From NCBI GenBank assembly GCA_945483525.1, contig CALYRV010000015.1, forward strand, positions 1-24,901: a stretch of DNA of 24,901 nucleotides, read 5' to 3'. Below the pieces are notes generated by a model. The model did no database searches. It was not told the origin of the DNA and saw only the letters and a program-made list of their open reading frames with translations. Below, piece by piece: positions 24,508 through 24,901 of this stretch. The position numbers and the translations under genes are program-made. Each line of letters begins with the position of its first letter. Position 1 is the first letter of the stretch. Source of the stretch: an uncultured Verrucomicrobiota bacterium. Lineage in GTDB: Bacteria > Verrucomicrobiota > Kiritimatiellia > RFP12 > UBA1067.

Positions 24508-24609
24508 AGCGAGCACCAGCGCCGAATCGCCCCCGGCTCGAGGCAACTTAATGACCTGTTCGTACGACGCCATTGGAATAAATCAAATCAAGCGGAATGA
24601 ATCGGATGC

Positions 24610-24626
24610 GCGCGCAGTTCGCGCGC
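24610..24626 (-). terminator. Possible hairpin just after the FISUMP gene stop
   Basis: GCGCGC pairs with GCGCGC across a 5-base loop, overlapping the last base of the stop codon on the minus strand. The downstream sequence on that strand becomes T-rich only about 20 bases later, so it is a weak terminator candidate. Confidence 0.3.
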
Positions 24627-24901
24627 TACTTGGCAAATCCTCGGAGAGGACGCACCGGGAGACCCCAGTAGCGGTCGCAGTGGAACTGGCTGAAATAGCC
24701 CGAACCGAAGAAGAGGTACCACGCGAAGACGGAATTCTCCGAACGCGGCGTGGAGGACCAGTAGAGGCCGCCCGAGCCGGGGCTGTAGAGGGCGGAGTCG
24801 TTGCCGTAGCCGGCAGCGGGAAGGAAGATGCTCTTCGTCGAGAAGCCCCCCTTGCCCGTCACGAGCCGCCCGTACACGCCGTTGCGCGTCGTCCACGTGG
24901 T
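24626..24901 (-). CDS. FISUMP-domain protein, 3' end only
   Basis: The last 91 codons of a gene entering from the right edge. The frame is open from base 24901 down to the TAG at 24626-24628 and reads TTWTTRNGVYGRL..., then SIFLPAAGYGND, GGLYWSSTPRS, FFGSGYFSQFHCDRYWG and PVRPLRGF at the end. This is the pattern of the Fibrobacter succinogenes major paralogous (FISUMP) domain: the Ser-Ile-Phe-Leu-Pro-Ala-Ala-Gly-Tyr block, the aromatic Trp-Ser-Ser, and the closing Pro-Val-Arg-Pro. These are secreted or surface proteins of unknown function, often large paralogous sets. The start, signal peptide and other domains lie outside the window. Confidence 0.8.
   Translation of the reverse strand, partial: TTWTTRNGVYGRLVTGKGGFSTKSIFLPAAGYGNDSALYSPGSGGLYWSSTPRSENSVFAWYLFFGSGYFSQFHCDRYWGLPVRPLRGFAK

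Noticed and set aside
24292..24573. 93-residue minus-strand open frame over the inverted repeat
   Set aside because: It overlaps the end of the regulator gene and the hairpin region, has no ribosome-binding site or domain, and its composition follows the repeat. Probably a false gene.
24588..24896. 102-residue minus-strand open frame at the right edge
   Set aside because: It is out of frame with the FISUMP coding sequence, which carries all recognisable family motifs.

Overview
This 24.9 kb stretch is gene-dense bacterial chromosome, moderately GC-rich, with almost every gene on the minus strand. It suggests a Gram-negative member of the PVC group, most likely a gut- or rumen-type Kiritimatiellota/Verrucomicrobiota. 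The clues are a FISUMP-domain fragment, an LA_2272-type surface-repeat protein, a XylR-like AraC regulator, a heparinase/GH88 polysaccharide-degrading protein, and lipid A and L,D-transpeptidase genes. The taxonomic call is inference. No rRNA, tRNA, CRISPR array, insertion sequence or phage gene was seen. No gene-free stretch exceeds 300 bases; the longest is about 265 bases at 24361-24625.

Reading each transcription unit in its own direction: (A) 23141 down to 17128 is a packed run of transketolase, a small surface-repeat protein, a YcfL-like lipoprotein, a CsgG/PEGA-type protein, a COG3014-like TPR lipoprotein, an LpoB-like lipoprotein and YceD. (B) A separate promoter just after yceD then reads rpmF, plsX, leuS and an LpxL-type acyltransferase (17067-12406). 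(C) A second promoter reads a PP2C phosphatase, two soluble Hanks-type Ser/Thr kinases, a tRNA-dihydrouridine synthase homologue and an L,D-transpeptidase (12381-7829). (D) A third reads trpS, pyrB, a DUF721/DciA-like protein, a fused polysaccharide lyase-GH88 protein and a peptide/oligosaccharide-type solute-binding protein (7792-865). (E) gpmI has its own promoter and runs off the left edge. On the plus strand, a XylR-like regulator (23221-24360) is divergent from transketolase. It is followed by a hairpin-rich intergenic element and the 3' end of a convergent FISUMP-domain gene.

The units mix housekeeping with envelope functions. Unit A/B combines central carbon metabolism, a candidate peptidoglycan-synthase activator cluster, fatty acid/phospholipid initiation and lipid A acylation. 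Unit C pairs a kinase/phosphatase switch with tRNA modification and peptidoglycan crosslinking. Unit D places a two-step uronic-acid polysaccharide degrader behind trpS-pyrB. Many neighbours overlap by 1-10 bases or are separated by a single base, which suggests translational coupling.

The points most worth a second look are: the lyase-GH88 single-chain fusion; extended -10 promoters so close to start codons that the mRNAs should be leaderless or nearly so; degenerate 7-bp tandem repeats, one tract lying in-frame inside the dihydrouridine synthase gene; the hairpin-rich element at 24364-24540; and the YcfL/CsgG-PEGA/COG3014/LpoB envelope cluster.
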